From contig JARGSG010000211.1 of NCBI GenBank assembly GCA_030374805.1, positions 1 through 64,000 of the forward strand: a stretch of DNA of 64,000 nucleotides. The letters run 5' to 3'. The position numbers and the translations under genes were made by a program. The stretch's first letter is position 1, and every line of letters starts with the position of its first letter. The DNA comes from Gracilaria gracilis. Its lineage: Eukaryota > Rhodophyta > Florideophyceae > Gracilariales > Gracilariaceae. This document shows positions 41,163 through 53,400 of the stretch, piece after piece. A model generated the notes under the pieces. That model did not search any database, was not told where the DNA came from, and saw nothing but the letters and a program-made list of their open reading frames with translations.

Positions 41163-41473
41163 TCTCTCAAATCCCTCCTAGCGATATAACTTGTGACAAG
41201 TAACGATGTTCAATAAACCCAAAAGGGGTCCAACTTCTTGCGAACTGTAGTACCTCTTGTTGTAACGAGCATCATCAACTTCTTGATCATACCTTCATTC
41301 TTCACTTCACGATGCTTCGTCTTCACACTTCTTCTTCACGTGTAACTCCACTTCCGTGTACTCTTCTAACCGTAAATCGGTGATAACCGCTAAATTCGGT
41401 AATAAATCTACAAGCTTCTCCTTCTTCTTCACCTTCCCAAAGGTTCTCTTCCTTCCCGGAACAACATACCGTT
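41163..41473. other. Gap between the antisense ORF and the chromodomain end of pol (element A1)
   Basis: Convergent 3' ends of the two coding strands. AT-rich, with several TTCTTC runs. No gene seen. Confidence 0.5.
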
Positions 41474-44400
41474 TTAATCTTTCCTCGAGAGTTCCTCCGC
41501 CTTGCGGCTGTCCCTTGTGGATTCCTTGCAGCGGAAATACCCTACCTGGGCTTCATCCAAGTTGGGAGGTAACGCCGACCGCGTGCGTCGGTGATACGCT
41601 ACGATTTTCGACCTAGGTAGGTGCTTGACCGGTTCCATGGTGTCCTCCTCAGCGGAGTATCCATACCAACTCACCTGATACAGTACCGTTCCGTCGGTTT
41701 CCACAACGTGACGCACAATGCATTCTACCACGTATTCCTGTGGGTAAGCTGCGGTAGTCGGCGTCCCCATGACGGCTTCCATGCGTGGCGCTACCCTTCC
41801 GGGGTTAACGTGGACTCGAATCACCCCTTGTTGGGTTTGTTCCTGGCTTCGGAGGTCACTTCGATCAGCGCGGCAACCGCAAAGTCCGTCGTGTCGGGAT
41901 ATCCGTAACTTACGCTATGAGCGTCCCGACTGTTACCCGAGAGGTTCTCAGGAAAGTGCTCACTCTCTTGAGTTCAACGAACCGACGTTCGCTTTAAACA
42001 GGTTCACAACCGTTAGACGGTGGCTTCGGCGATTCGAGCATCCGGCGTGAAACCGACAGGTTCGTTCTGACAACTGGGAACCGTGCGCACTGCGCTCGCT
42101 GCGTCATGGAGGCGGATCGACCGCCCACGGTGAATGCCAAAAGCTCTGATTGGCTGAACCACGTCGAGTGCGCACCACCAATTGCCTTTGTGGTTTTCCG
42201 TTTTTCAACGGGCGATACTGTGCACTGTGCACCATGCACGTGTGCGCCACACATTCGTGAGCTCACTGTAACCAGTGTTCCCGTGCTAGCGAAGCTCCCC
42301 ACACGTCGTAACGCTACGCGCCGCAGTGCGCTGCACGCTCAATCGTAACGGGCACTGTTCCACGCGACGTGGGTGCACCAACTAAGGTTCCAAGCGTGCC
42401 GTCGACTTCACCTCACCGAGGTATTAACATCGTTCCCACATGGCGTCTACGACTCTTCGTTGTTCTATACACCACGAAATGGTTGTCCTGTGGCGGGAGG
42501 CCTACTCAAGACCCACTGCGCGCGGTTCTGCGTCTTCCGGAGGGCCCGGATCCACAGATACTGTCTTTCCCGCGCTACGGGTTGGCGTTATCGTCTCGGA
42601 TGGCTTTCCCGACAAGGTTCTTGCTTCCCCACGTGAGCCTGTATCCAAAGCGGATTTTTGTACGTCTTTTGACCTTATCAAGGTAGGTTCCACTTCGTGG
42701 CGTGCCAAGACTCCGTTTGTAGTAACGGCAGACTGCAGGGCAGTAATTCCTGTAGTTGGACGACCTGGCAGCGCCGGCACCACGGTGTTCGTCCCCTCAC
42801 CCTCCTTAGGCGATGCCACGGGAGTAATGAAGTGGGGCGGGGGGGTTACTCGAGACGAGTTAATTACGATATGTTCCTGTACAGGGATTGAGCCCTGCGA
42901 GGGTTGTTCTGAGGTCGGTAGATCCGATAAACCGAGAGTAGGTCGCAAAATCGCTGGTTGCGATGGAACGTCCGCCTCGTCCGGGTTGTGGCGGAGGACC
43001 TGAGTGGGTAACGACTTCCACAGAAAGGTGGTGGGGCGGGTGTGACACGATCGCATGAGATTCTTTCATGGTGACCATCAAAGTCGAGAACAACAGTGTC
43101 GTCTGTGGTTGAGATAACCCGATAGGGTCCATCCACGATAGGAGAAAGCTTATGGCGGCGATCCTTTTCCGGATTATAATATTCCTTTCGGAGAAATACC
43201 ATATCGTTGGGGGCCACCTTGGGTAACGGTGTGCGCAGTTTGGCGTCGAAGTTACGCTTATAAGTGCGTTGAGCGTCATCCATAGCTTTCCGGGCGACCG
43301 GTACCATCTTAGTTAACCAATCCTTCCATGCAGTCCGGTACAATCCAACAGACGGATACGTAGACACAGTAGCTTGTGCTTCAATGGCGACCGGTGGCGG
43401 TATTCGAGATAATACCAGTTGAAATGGTGCCAATGACGTAACCCTGTGTACTTGGGTGTTATACGCATACGTAATAGCGTCTGTATAGAGATCCCACTCT
43501 TTGGGGTGGTCCGCCACGTAAGTTCGTAATGCACTGAGCATGGTACGATTAAATCGTTCTACCTGACCATTCGTTTGGGGGTGGTAGTTTGTTGTAAACC
43601 GATTCTTGATACCCAAGATACGACAGACATCCTGGAAAAACTGGGAAGTAAACTGTGAACCGTTGTCAGAGAGACAGTGAACTGGTGGTCCGTATACAAA
43701 GACCCAGTGGGTAACAAAGGCTTGTGCAACCACTGACGCAGTAATTCGTTTCAACGGGACTGTCCGTACTAATTTTGAGAACCGATCGGTGATCACGAGT
43801 AAGTATCGATTACCTCGAGGGGTTTTAATCAATTCTCCTAAGATATCGATAGCGATGAACTCCAGTGGTGCCCGTGCAGGGAGTAAGGTTAACGTCTTGG
43901 AGTACTTACGAAGTTTCACGTTATCCTTGGCGCATTCCGTACAGGATCGGCGCACCGCATAGCAGTCCAGTGCCATCTCTGGCCAGTAGAAGTTTCTGCG
44001 GAGGGTTAGATAAAGTTTTCTACCCCCTGGCTAAGCTCCCACTTTGGTATAGTGCGATAGAACCAGAACTCGGTGATGCAAGGAGTACGGTACCACGATT
44101 TGGGGTCTATTTTCAACCAACCTTACCAGGTATCCCTGATCGTTAACCGCGAACGGTATACGATCTCCTCCGTTGAGGCGAGCGCGAACTCGCGTACAGA
44201 ATTCATCCGTTTGCTGTTCACGGACCATCTCTTCAGGAGATATTGGCACAAAAGACCCAGGCAAGGGTGAAGACTTCTTAGAAGCTAGAAGTATGTCGTC
44301 GCAGACGTCGTCCGATAACGACTCGGTCCAACCATTCATATGCTCGACCATGAAACATGGCATTTACAGGTCATCAGCTGGTTCAGCTTCGGCATAAGTT

Positions 44401-45066
44401 CTCAGGCGGGACAACGCGTCTGCTTGTAGATTCAGCGCTCTCTTTTTGTACCGAACGGTAAAGTCGAACTCCGATAATCGTAGGCGCCAACGCATTAGGC
44501 GTCCCGATGGCTCGGAGATCTCCATTAACCAGCGGAGTGAGGCGTGGTCGGTGTGTACCGTAAAGTGGTTTCCCATGAGGTATAGTCTCAGTGTACTGAG
44601 AGCCCACACTACGGCTAAACACTCCTTTTCCGAAACTGAGTAATTACGTTCGTGTACGTTTAGAGATCGTGACCAGTAACCAATGAGATGTCGGGTACCG
44701 TCTTCGGTGACTTGAAAGAGTGCACAACCAACCTGGTTAGCATTTGCATCAGTGTCGACTTCAAAAGGTAGCCCCGACTTGGGTAAAGCCAGAATTGGTG
44801 GTGACGTGACTGCGTCGATCAACGCCGTAAAGGCGGACGCTTGCGCGTCGCCAAAGTGTTCCAGTTGAACTGGTTGTCCCTTTCGAAGGAGGGTGTTGAG
44901 AGGAGCCGCGATATCCGCGAAGTTCGGGACAAAATGCAGATAAACATTACAGAGCCCAAGGAAACTTCAGAGTTCCGTCTGTGTCTTCGGGTGTTTAGCT
45001 TCTTTGAGCGATTTCACGCGAATCTCGTCGATCGAGAGCTCTCCGGGCCGAATGATATGTCCCAGA
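41474..45066 (-). pseudogene. pol: Chromovirus pol 3' part: RT end, RNase H, integrase, chromodomain (element A1)
   Basis: Begins abruptly inside the reverse transcriptase at about 45066, where the satellite stops. RNase H (44364-44822) has HTDHASLRW and LQADALSRL. A TAA at 44364 and a stop at 44031 interrupt the frame. Integrase (42864-43976) shows the catalytic residues in AIDILG, LSDNGSQFTS and GQVERFNRT. A frame change near 43.0 kb leads into a long Pro/Ser/Thr linker with further breaks (42502-43056 readable). A chromodomain (about 41560-41700) reads EYVVECIVRH...YQVSWYGY...HLPRSKI. The chromodomain places the element in the chromovirus branch of Ty3/gypsy. Clearly dead. Confidence 0.88.
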
Positions 45067-45758
45067 TAGGGTTTAGACCGGTGTTTACATGTTGGTGTGC
45101 ATTAGGGGTGGGAGGGAGAGAGCTTGAAACGGAAGAGTGGCTTAATAAGGCCATAGCTCAGTGTACGCAAGGTGGTACAGACCAACCAGGTTACACAAGT
45201 TTGTATCTGGGACGCCTACACTACTCTTAAAGTTCTTTATGCAACCGCATACAGCACACCGGTGTGCAGTGCGTAATCATGGCCGTACTCAAATCTCACG
45301 AACACAGAGGTCACCCTAGAAAGGTGGTGTAGGTCTCCTAGTGCAAATAGCATTGATTGAAAGAGGTTTGGGAAAGAAGAAGCTCCATACGTCTCAAGAA
45401 GTATACCTTCCGATGATTAATTCCAAGAAAGTCAAAATCGAAAATTTTGCAATCTAAATCATTTAATAGCTCATGGCCGCGATTCCAAGCAAATGATGGG
45501 ATAAATAGTATTTCGGGTCGTTTCCCCAGTCGATTACCAAGAGAACAAGATTGGGTTTAGACCGGTGTTTACATGTTGGTTAGGTAACACAAGTTCTTAT
45601 CTGGGACGCCTGGATATCTATACTGTTCTTTACGGTACCGGATACGGCACCCCGGTGTGCGGTGAGTAATCATGGCCGTACTCAAATCTCACGAACACAG
45701 AGGTCACCCTAGAAAGGTGGTGTACATCTCCTAGTGCGAACGGCATTGATTGAAAGAG

Positions 45759-46010
45759 CCCAGCGAAAACTCGTGCAATCGGAATTAATTCGATTCCAGT
45801 TTGATTTTCAATTCTTGTTCTGTGAGTTTTCAGTACGCCAAGTCGTGCGTCATTAAATCTTCATTGCACCAAAATCTAACGAAAAGATATTGAACGCAAT
45901 TTTTCGAAAAAAAATTCAATCCATTGGGAATGCCTTGACACTCTAAGAACAAGAGCTGAGATGCGGAGAAGATAATGAATACTCAATGACGGAGAGTTTT
46001 ACATAGGGAG
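45759..46010. mobile_element. ~253-bp MITE-like insertion within the satellite (copy 1)
   Basis: Interrupts GATTGAAAGAG|GTTTGGGC of the satellite unit. Its ends share a weak inverted AAAACTC (GCGAAAACTCGTGC at one end, GTAAAACTCTCCG on the other strand at the other end). Inside is an A/T hairpin (TTGAACGCAATTTTTCG, then AAAATTCAA). Other copies at 46977-47228 and 59286-59538 stand at the same site in the unit, so the block spread with the satellite. No coding capacity. Confidence 0.5.
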
Positions 46011-46976
46011 CTTTGGGCAAGAAAAAGCGCCATACGTCTCAAGTAGTATACCTTGAGAAGATTAAGTCCAAGAAAGTCAAGATCGAAAATTTTGCAATCT
46101 GTATCACCGTATAGCTAACAGCAACCATTCCGAGCAAATGGTGCGATAAATAGTACTTCGGGTCGTTTCGCCAGTCTATAAGCAAGAAAAACAAGATCGG
46201 GTTTAGACCGGTGTTTACATGTTGGTTTGCATTAGGGGAGGGAGGATAGAGCCCGAAACGGAGGAGTGGCTTAATAAGGCGATAGCTCATTGTCGGCGAG
46301 GTGGTATATACGAACTAGGTAACACAAGTTCTTATCTGGGACGCCTGGATATCTACACTGCTCTTTACGGTATCACATATGGCACCCCGATGTGCGGGGC
46401 GTACTAATGGCCATACTCAAATCTCGTGAACACAGAGGTCACCCCGGAAAGGTTGTGTAGGTCTCCTAGTGCGAACGGCATTGATTGAGAGAGGTTTGAA
46501 CAAGAAAAAGCTCCATACGTCTCAAGTAGTATACCTTGAGAAGATTAAGTCCAAGAAAGTCAAAATCGAAAATTTTGCAATCTGTATCACCGTATAGCTC
46601 ACAGCCGCCATTCCGAGCAAATGGTGCGATAAATAGTACTTCGGGTCGTTTCGCCAGTCTATAAACAAGAAAAACAAGATCGGGTTTAGACCGGTGTTTA
46701 CATGTTGGTTTGCATTAGGGGAGGGAGGATAGAGCTCGAAACGGAGGAGTGGCTTAATAAGGCGATAGCTCAGTGTCCGCGAGGTTGTATAGACGAAATA
46801 GGTAACACAAGTTCTTATCTGGGACGCCTGGATATCTATACTGTTCTTTACGATACCGGATACGGCACCCCGGTGTGCGGTGAGTAATCATGGCCGTACT
46901 CAAATCTCACGAACACAGAGGTCACCCTAGAAAGGTGGTGTACATCTCCTAGTGCGAACGGCATTGATTGAAAGAG

Positions 46977-47228
46977 CCCAGCGAAAACTCGTGCAATCGG
47001 AATTAATTCGATTCCAGTTTGATTTTCAATTCTTGTTCTGTGAGTTTTCAGTACGCCAAGTCGTGCGTCATTAAATCTTCATTGCACCAAAATCTAACGA
47101 AAAGATATTGAACGCAATTTTTCGAAAAAAAATTCAATCCATTGGGAATGCCTTGACACTCTAAGAAAAAGAGCTGAGATGCGGAGAAGATAATGAATAC
47201 TCAATGACGGAGAGTGTTACATGGGGAG
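46977..47228. mobile_element. ~253-bp MITE-like insertion (copy 2)
   Basis: Nearly the same as copy 1 and at the same position in the satellite unit. Confidence 0.5.
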
Positions 47229-47343
47229 CTTTGGGCAAGAAAAAGCGCCATACGTCTCAAGTAGTATACCTTGAGAAGATTAAGTCCAAGAAAGTCAAAA
47301 TCGAAAATTTTGCAATCTGTATCACCGTATAGCTAACAGCAAC

Positions 47344-48193
47344 TGAAGGACAACACTCCTTGGAGGCGATTTGAGGTACTTAGTTAATTTCCGCATCATG
47401 CGTTAGTAGATATATATGAGCTACACCGCTATTAGCGTGTCGCCTCGCCGAGGTAATTTCCACACATGTACACGTGGATTGCACGGCTCGAGGGGCCGCT
47501 TAGCGGGTGTGACTAGCACACGTGTAGCACAGATATGCCGGAGGCAGTGCACCCAGCATTGCTGTATTTACTCAGATATTTTATAGATTATTTTGCCCGG
47601 CGCACCCACTGTCAGTGGTGCGCCGAGCTCAGTACTTAGAGGGTTGAGCATCGCTCCCCCAAGTAAATTGCCCCTTGCCAAGCAAGGGCTTCTGGCTCTA
47701 ACTATCACGTCTTCGCGGACTGTTCACCTCCAAGTGGAGTGACGACCGCGTTGTTCACGTATAGTTACCCACCCTTGTGGCGCTCAGAGTATAACCACTA
47801 TTTGTGTGTCTCGTTCCAGCCTATTGTCGTATACTCGCCCCTGTATTGGGTTTGCTTTGTTCTCTCTCTTTTCCCCACTCTGGTGGTTTGCTTTCTCCCC
47901 TTTTTGGGTTTGCCTTTTTGCCCTGTTCTCAGTGGCCCGTTTCCGACACCTTGTCGTTGCCGTGCTACTCTCTTTCGAGGACCCATCTCGTGACCGTGTG
48001 AACACGTGGATCTCTACCGACTACTAATCAGCCTAACGCTCCGACGCTTGTCGTGACGGTTTGACCTCGGATTTACACCCGGCTTAGCTGTGTCATTCCC
48101 GGAGTGCTCCGTTCGCTGTGCTGCCCTGTCGAGGGGAAGATTCCGAACGTCTTCGTGAGCCTGCGCTTTTCCCGCCAAAGGCGTTGCTCCACA
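47344..48193 (+). repeat. 5' LTR of element B (850 bp)
   Basis: Begins TGAAGGACAACACTCC, ends GGCGTTGCTCCACA. Carries the short palindromic segments GTACACGTGG and GCACACGTGTAGC near 47.47-47.53 kb, possible transcription-factor (E-box/ACGT-core) sites. Confidence 0.93.
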
Positions 48194-48195
48194 AG

Positions 48196-48213
48196 TGGTC
48201 TCCCGACCTAGAA
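48196..48213 (+). other. Putative primer-binding site of element B
   Basis: TGGTCTCCCGACCTAG begins two bases after the LTR and starts with the TGG expected for pairing with a tRNA CCA end. The primer tRNA could not be identified. Confidence 0.45.
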
Positions 48214-48354
48214 GCTTTTAGTTTTTGTCGGAAGATTCACTCGTGAATTCACTCGTTGTGTGGTTAGTCCTTTTGCCCTTGTCTCCATTTGGAAGTTCAC
48301 TGGAAGTCCCAGCCAATTGGCTGTCGATTATCCCGTTGTACGGTTGTTCTGGTC

Positions 48355-50478
48355 ATGACGCTGTCAGATCGTCCGAAGACACGCAGTCAGACTGGAAGAT
48401 CGGATCCGCCACTTCCGTCACGGATCCCCACCCGTTCACGGTCCCGGACCGAAGGGATGCCGGCTACTGAAGCTGTGCCGACGACCACTCGACTTCCGCC
48501 CACGTCGTTGATCAACCCTCATCGAGGTGATGGACCGGCTCCTGCCGTTGCTGGTCCCGCTCCTATCGTAGGAGGTACGGTCCTTTCCGTAGCTCCCACT
48601 CCGGGGGCACCTCTGAGGGCTACTGTCAATGACACCCTCCACTTAACTGTGGAAGAGCAGCTCCGCTCCACGCGGGCTGCCCATGCTACCCTTGCTAAGG
48701 AGTTGTCGTTACTTCGAAAGAAGGTGGATGACACTGCTTTGCAGGACCTTTCTGAGGATCTCCGCGTATTGCGTGGTGATGTCAACTCCCTCTTGGAAGC
48801 TTTCGGAGGACCCGCTAATTTCGTGGAGGACGTGGCTGAGAAGTTTACTCGTTTCCGCGCCCGTCTAGAAACGGTGAAACAAACCGTCCTGGTTGGAGCC
48901 AATCGCACGGCTGAGCCGGTTGCTGTTTCACACCGTGAAAAGAAGGTCAGTGGATCCAAAGCACGCAAAGAGCGGAAGAACTACGACTCTGATTCGTCAG
49001 CATCTTCTCTTTCTTCTCGCCGGTCAACCGGGTCTGATTCGTCCGACTCGTCGGTAGAAGAAGCCCCTCGTGAGCGTTCGTCACGCTCAAAGCGGTCATC
49101 AGCCACCCAAGGTGTGATACGCGCCCGCTCGAAGGGAAGGAAGCACTCTGGATTAAAAGAGTTGAAGCCTACCAATCTGCTCTACAAGAAGCTGTTGTCA
49201 TACCGGTATTACCGTCTGGAGGACTCCTCATTGGATAGAACTCCCCGTGGGACCGGAAAGGTCAAAGACTGTATCAAACGGAGGCAGCTGTCGCTCCGTA
49301 ATCAACTGTTTACAGGCGATGATCCCATCTTGGTGTTGGATTTTTTATCACGCTTTGTAGTGGAAGCCGACATCCTTGGGATGAATGAAGGACAGGCGTT
49401 TGTTGCGCTGCCCTATTTTCTACGCGGACTTGCGGAAGATCAGTACAACTCTGTAAGAGGTTCATCTCGCGCCTCTGAAGGAGGGGTTACGTGCTGGCCT
49501 GAAACAGTACAGTATTTACTGAGATTTTATGCGACTGGCACCGCCATCCAGTCGGCTATCCTCGCTCTGAGAGACACTAAACAACGCCCCGGCGAAACGG
49601 AAACCGATTACTCGTTGCGCCTGAATAAGGCCTTCCACTGATGTGGCAATGTTTATTCTGCTCAAGAGCGTTGTACCATGTTCGTTGATGGACTAGACAC
49701 GGCTATACGGACCCTAGTGGCCCGTCGCCGTGAAGAAAACCGTAAGACTACGTACTTGGAACTGGTGCAGTATGCACGCGCCGAAGGCGATACACTACGA
49801 GCACGGGTCCCGGGTACCCTGTTGAAGTCCGCTAAAGCGTTGATGTTGGAATCAGGAACCCCGTCGGCATCAATGCTGGCTGAGGCACACTCCAATAAGG
49901 AGTATGATCAGGTGCACTTTGCCCGTAGCGACGTGCTTTCAATCCCGACGACGGAGCTTTCCTCAACCACGGATGACTCGTTTCAAACGGCTCCGGACGA
50001 CACACGGCTGTATGCAGATTCGAACCGAGTTCGACCGCCTCGACTGTCATATGAGAACGGTGGAACCCGGGCTTCACGGCCTGGCTGGCAAGCTTTCCGC
50101 CCAGCGGTGCGATTCTCGAATACTCGGAACGTCAATGCCATTGTTGGATTGATCTGTCACCTCTGCTATACGCGAGGGCATACTTCTCCGCAGTGCGTTT
50201 TAACCATGCGTGAGTGGGCACAAGTCATTGCCAACTACGAATCCCTCTCACCTGAGAAGAAGGCTTCCGTTCCGATGGCATCGTACATCCGCGCGAAGAT
50301 GGATATTCCACGCACAATTGCGGCTCCGATTGCCCAGAACATGGTGACCTCTCACCCCCCTACCCCTCTCGAGGGAAATTCAACCGCTACTGCGGACGCT
50401 TCTGCCACTGGTGTCCAGGCATCAATGGTTCAGATCACTGAGCACACGCCTCAGGCGGAATCTGCTCAGAAAAACTAA
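48355..50478 (+). pseudogene. gag: Chromovirus gag, element B, interrupted by one TGA
   Basis: ATG at 48355. N-terminal Pro/Arg-rich part, a coiled-coil-like stretch (QLRSTRAAHATLAKELSLL...), then a Ser/Asp-rich basic hinge (SSLSSRRSTGSDSSDSS) and a capsid-like domain (LDFLSRFVVEADILGM, LPYFLRGLAEDQYNSVRG). TGA at 49639-49641 replaces the Arg codon that element A2 has in KAFHRCGN. The frame then continues with FVDGLDTAIRTLV and the zinc knuckle CHLCYTRGHTSPQC. It ends ...SAQKN at TAA 50476. A single transition would explain the stop. Gag forms the virus-like particle in which the element is copied. Confidence 0.88.
50469..50475 (+). promoter_or_regulatory. Putative -1 ribosomal frameshift site at the gag-pol junction (element B)
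   Basis: G AAA AAC directly followed by the gag TAA. The -1 frame is open into pol. The heptamer and its position are the same in element A2 (37022-37028), although the bases after the stop differ. Confidence 0.62.
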
Positions 50479-53400
50479 TTGTGGGAGTCTCCTCTCTTGG
50501 AGAGGGGCCCTCAGAGTTGAGGCTGAAGGCGTCCGAGGCGTCCCTGCCTCGCTCCAAGGTCCGAATCCTCTCGAGCAAACAGGCCGTCGAAGACGTGAAC
50601 TCAAAACACCTTGGTGTTCTTCGTCGACCGTGGATACGGGTAAGAAATAACCGGTTCCCGGATAGAGTTATGGTAATGGCCAAACGCAATTACAAGGTCT
50701 ATGCCGACCTTGGCCTTTCACCCCAGTTTATGGTGCGTTATCTCACTGTATTAGATACAGGCGTAGGTCCAAACTTCATTGTTGAGACAGCATTGCCACC
50801 CGCCTTGCGGTCACACATTCGCCGTGGCGACATTCCTGACGTCGCTGACGCGAATAACAACCCGTTGTCAACGGTAGGATACATCGAGTTGGTAATCCGC
50901 TTGGGCTCATGCGTGGTGAGCTCGACTTTGTCGTTTGTCGGTCACTAGCCGCCCCAGTCATTTTGGGTTGTGACTTTTGCGACCGCTTTGTCGATGCCAT
51001 TAGGCCCCGCCAGAGGCGTGTTGAAATGAAAGATGGTTCGTCCGTGCAGATTGTTCGTCGTCCTTTGAGGCATGCCTCCAAGAAGCACGTACCTCTACCT
51101 GCGGCGCAGGAAGCACCACCGAGTTCTCGGGAATCAACGAAGCTTCGCGTTGCCTCCGCGACACGCGTGCCTCCAGAGTCTCAAGTCTGGGTACAGGTGA
51201 ATTCCCGTCAACACGGTTGACGAATCGTCCAGCCATTGCCGTCGTTGTATGATAAATACTCTCTTGCCATTGCTAATGGAGTGGTCCAGGTGCAACCGGA
51301 TAATCCGTTTTACGTGTTGATAGCCAATCTAGGCAAAACAACCCAGTATCTGGTGAAAAACCAAGTGATTGGCTCGGTCATGCCGCATCCAACTGCGTTG
51401 GTACCGACGAAGATGACTGCTGCCGATGTGCTCGGAATCGTTCACTCTAAGGAGGGGGAGGAGTCTGAATCTCATTCGTCTCCGTCGCCGAGTCTCTCGG
51501 GTCAGCAGGGTGTTAAGACAGAGAAGACACGCGTTCCGACGAGTTACGACCAATTGGACCCAGTGAGGGAATTGGAAGAACTCGACCTTGGACATGTTCC
51601 AGAGACACACCGCAAACGACTGCGCGATATGCTTCGTGAATTCACCACAATGTGGGATGGTTCTCTCGGAGAGATAAATACCACGGAACACCGGATTGAT
51701 CTCCTTCCCAACTCTCGGCCAGTAGCCCAACATCCGTACAGGGCGGGGCCCAAGGCCAGAGAAGAAGAGCAATTTCAGGTGGACAAGATGCTCCGTGCAG
51801 GAGTTATAGAACCGGCACACTCGCCGTGGGCATCACCAGTGGTACTGGCTCCGAAACCGGATGGTTCCTGGCGCTTCTGTATCGATTATCGTCGTCTAAA
51901 CGCTCTTACCGTCAAGGACGTGTACCCTATTCCACGTATGGATGAATACATCGATTCTCTCGGAAATGCTACCGTATTCACGGCATTGGATGCTAACTGG
52001 GGATACTGGCAAGTTCCAGTGAGAAAGGAGGATCAGGACAAGACAGCGTTTGTCTGCCACTCTGGCCTCTACCGTTTTAAACGGATGCCCTTTGGTTTAA
52101 CCAATGCTCCCGCTACTTTTCAGCGTGCTATTGATATCCTACTGGCCCGCTTCAAGTGGCGTACTTGTCTCGTCTACCTTGACGACGTCATTGTATTCTC
52201 AGATAATCTGGATGATCCCCTCACGCATGTGAGAGACATAATGGCCACGCTACGGGACGCCGGAGTGACACTCAAGCTGAGGAAATGCGAATTCTTCACG
52301 GATACAGTCAAGTATCTGGGTCACATAATCCGTCCAGGACGTGTCATGATCGAGGAAGCTCGTGTGAAGTCGCTGAAACAGGCCACTGAACCGACTACCC
52401 AGACCGAACTGAGATCCTTTCTAGGATTAGTCAACGTCTATAGACGGTTTATTCCCAACTTCGCGGACATTGCGGCACCTCTCAACGCGCTCCTGCGGAA
52501 GGGTCAACCGCCTAAGTTGGACCCATTCACGTCTATTCAGACGGAAGCCTTTGACTCTCTCAAAGAGGCTGTAACCACGGCACCAGTATTGTCACTACCG
52601 AAACCGGGACTTTCATATACCGTGGACACGGACTCTAGTGACTACCAGGTAGGCTGCGCCTTATTTCAAACCACCCCAGAGGGGGAACGCAAGCCAATTG
52701 GGTACTGGTCCCGTTCGTTGAACGTGCATGAGAAGAATTACTCCGTCTCGGAGAACGAATGTCTTGCAGTAGTGTGAGCATTATGCACACTACGCCCCTA
52801 CCTCATGGGTGCTCATTTCACCGTTTACACGGATCACTCATCATTGAGATGGCTACTCTCCATATCGGAGCCTTCAGGCCGCTTAATGCGTTGGAGACTG
52901 CGTCTCGCAGAGTTCGACTTCGACGTCACCTACAAGAAGGGCGCCAACAATACACAAGCCGACGCCCTTTCTCGCCTACCCACCACAGGGGAAGCGTTAG
53001 CCGTCGATGACGAGGAAATACCCTGCTTTGCAGTTGACGACTACACCGCAGGTGAACTGGAGGATATCGAAGAGGAATGGCCAGACGAACTGGATTTTGA
53101 CCAGGAACTGGACGACCTACTCGCTGTCAGCGAAAGTGCGAACCCCCTACCAGGGAACTTCGTACCCGTCACAACGGAGGAGATGGTTAGGGAACAGTTC
53201 AGCGATCCCTACTGCACGAAGATTCGGGCGCAACTCAATGGAGGAGCTGATCTCCCCTTTCGGGTGAATGATATTGGATACCTCGTTCGCACGGTAACTG
53301 GAAACCCACAAATAGTGGTGCCACACGCCCTACAATCTCGGGTGTTACACTTATCACACTATGCAAAACTTAGTGGTCACGTCGGAGGACGGAAACTGTA

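Larger units (their letters stand above)
45067..47343. repeat. 484-bp satellite units, some with a 253-bp insertion
   Basis: Continues the satellite of 30.4-34.2 kb. It resumes at GGGTTTAGACCGGTG, a different phase from where it broke off at 34.22 kb. Units are shortened near 45580. A 253-bp block interrupts units at 45759-46010 and 46977-47228. It ends in GCAAC at 47339-47343, the left target duplication of element B. Confidence 0.85.

Noticed and set aside
49639-52777. UGA read as Trp (altered genetic code) in element B
   Set aside because: Only the TGA at 52775 aligns with Trp; the TGA at 49639 aligns with Arg and the one at 51218 with Val, and other genes here use TGA as stop.
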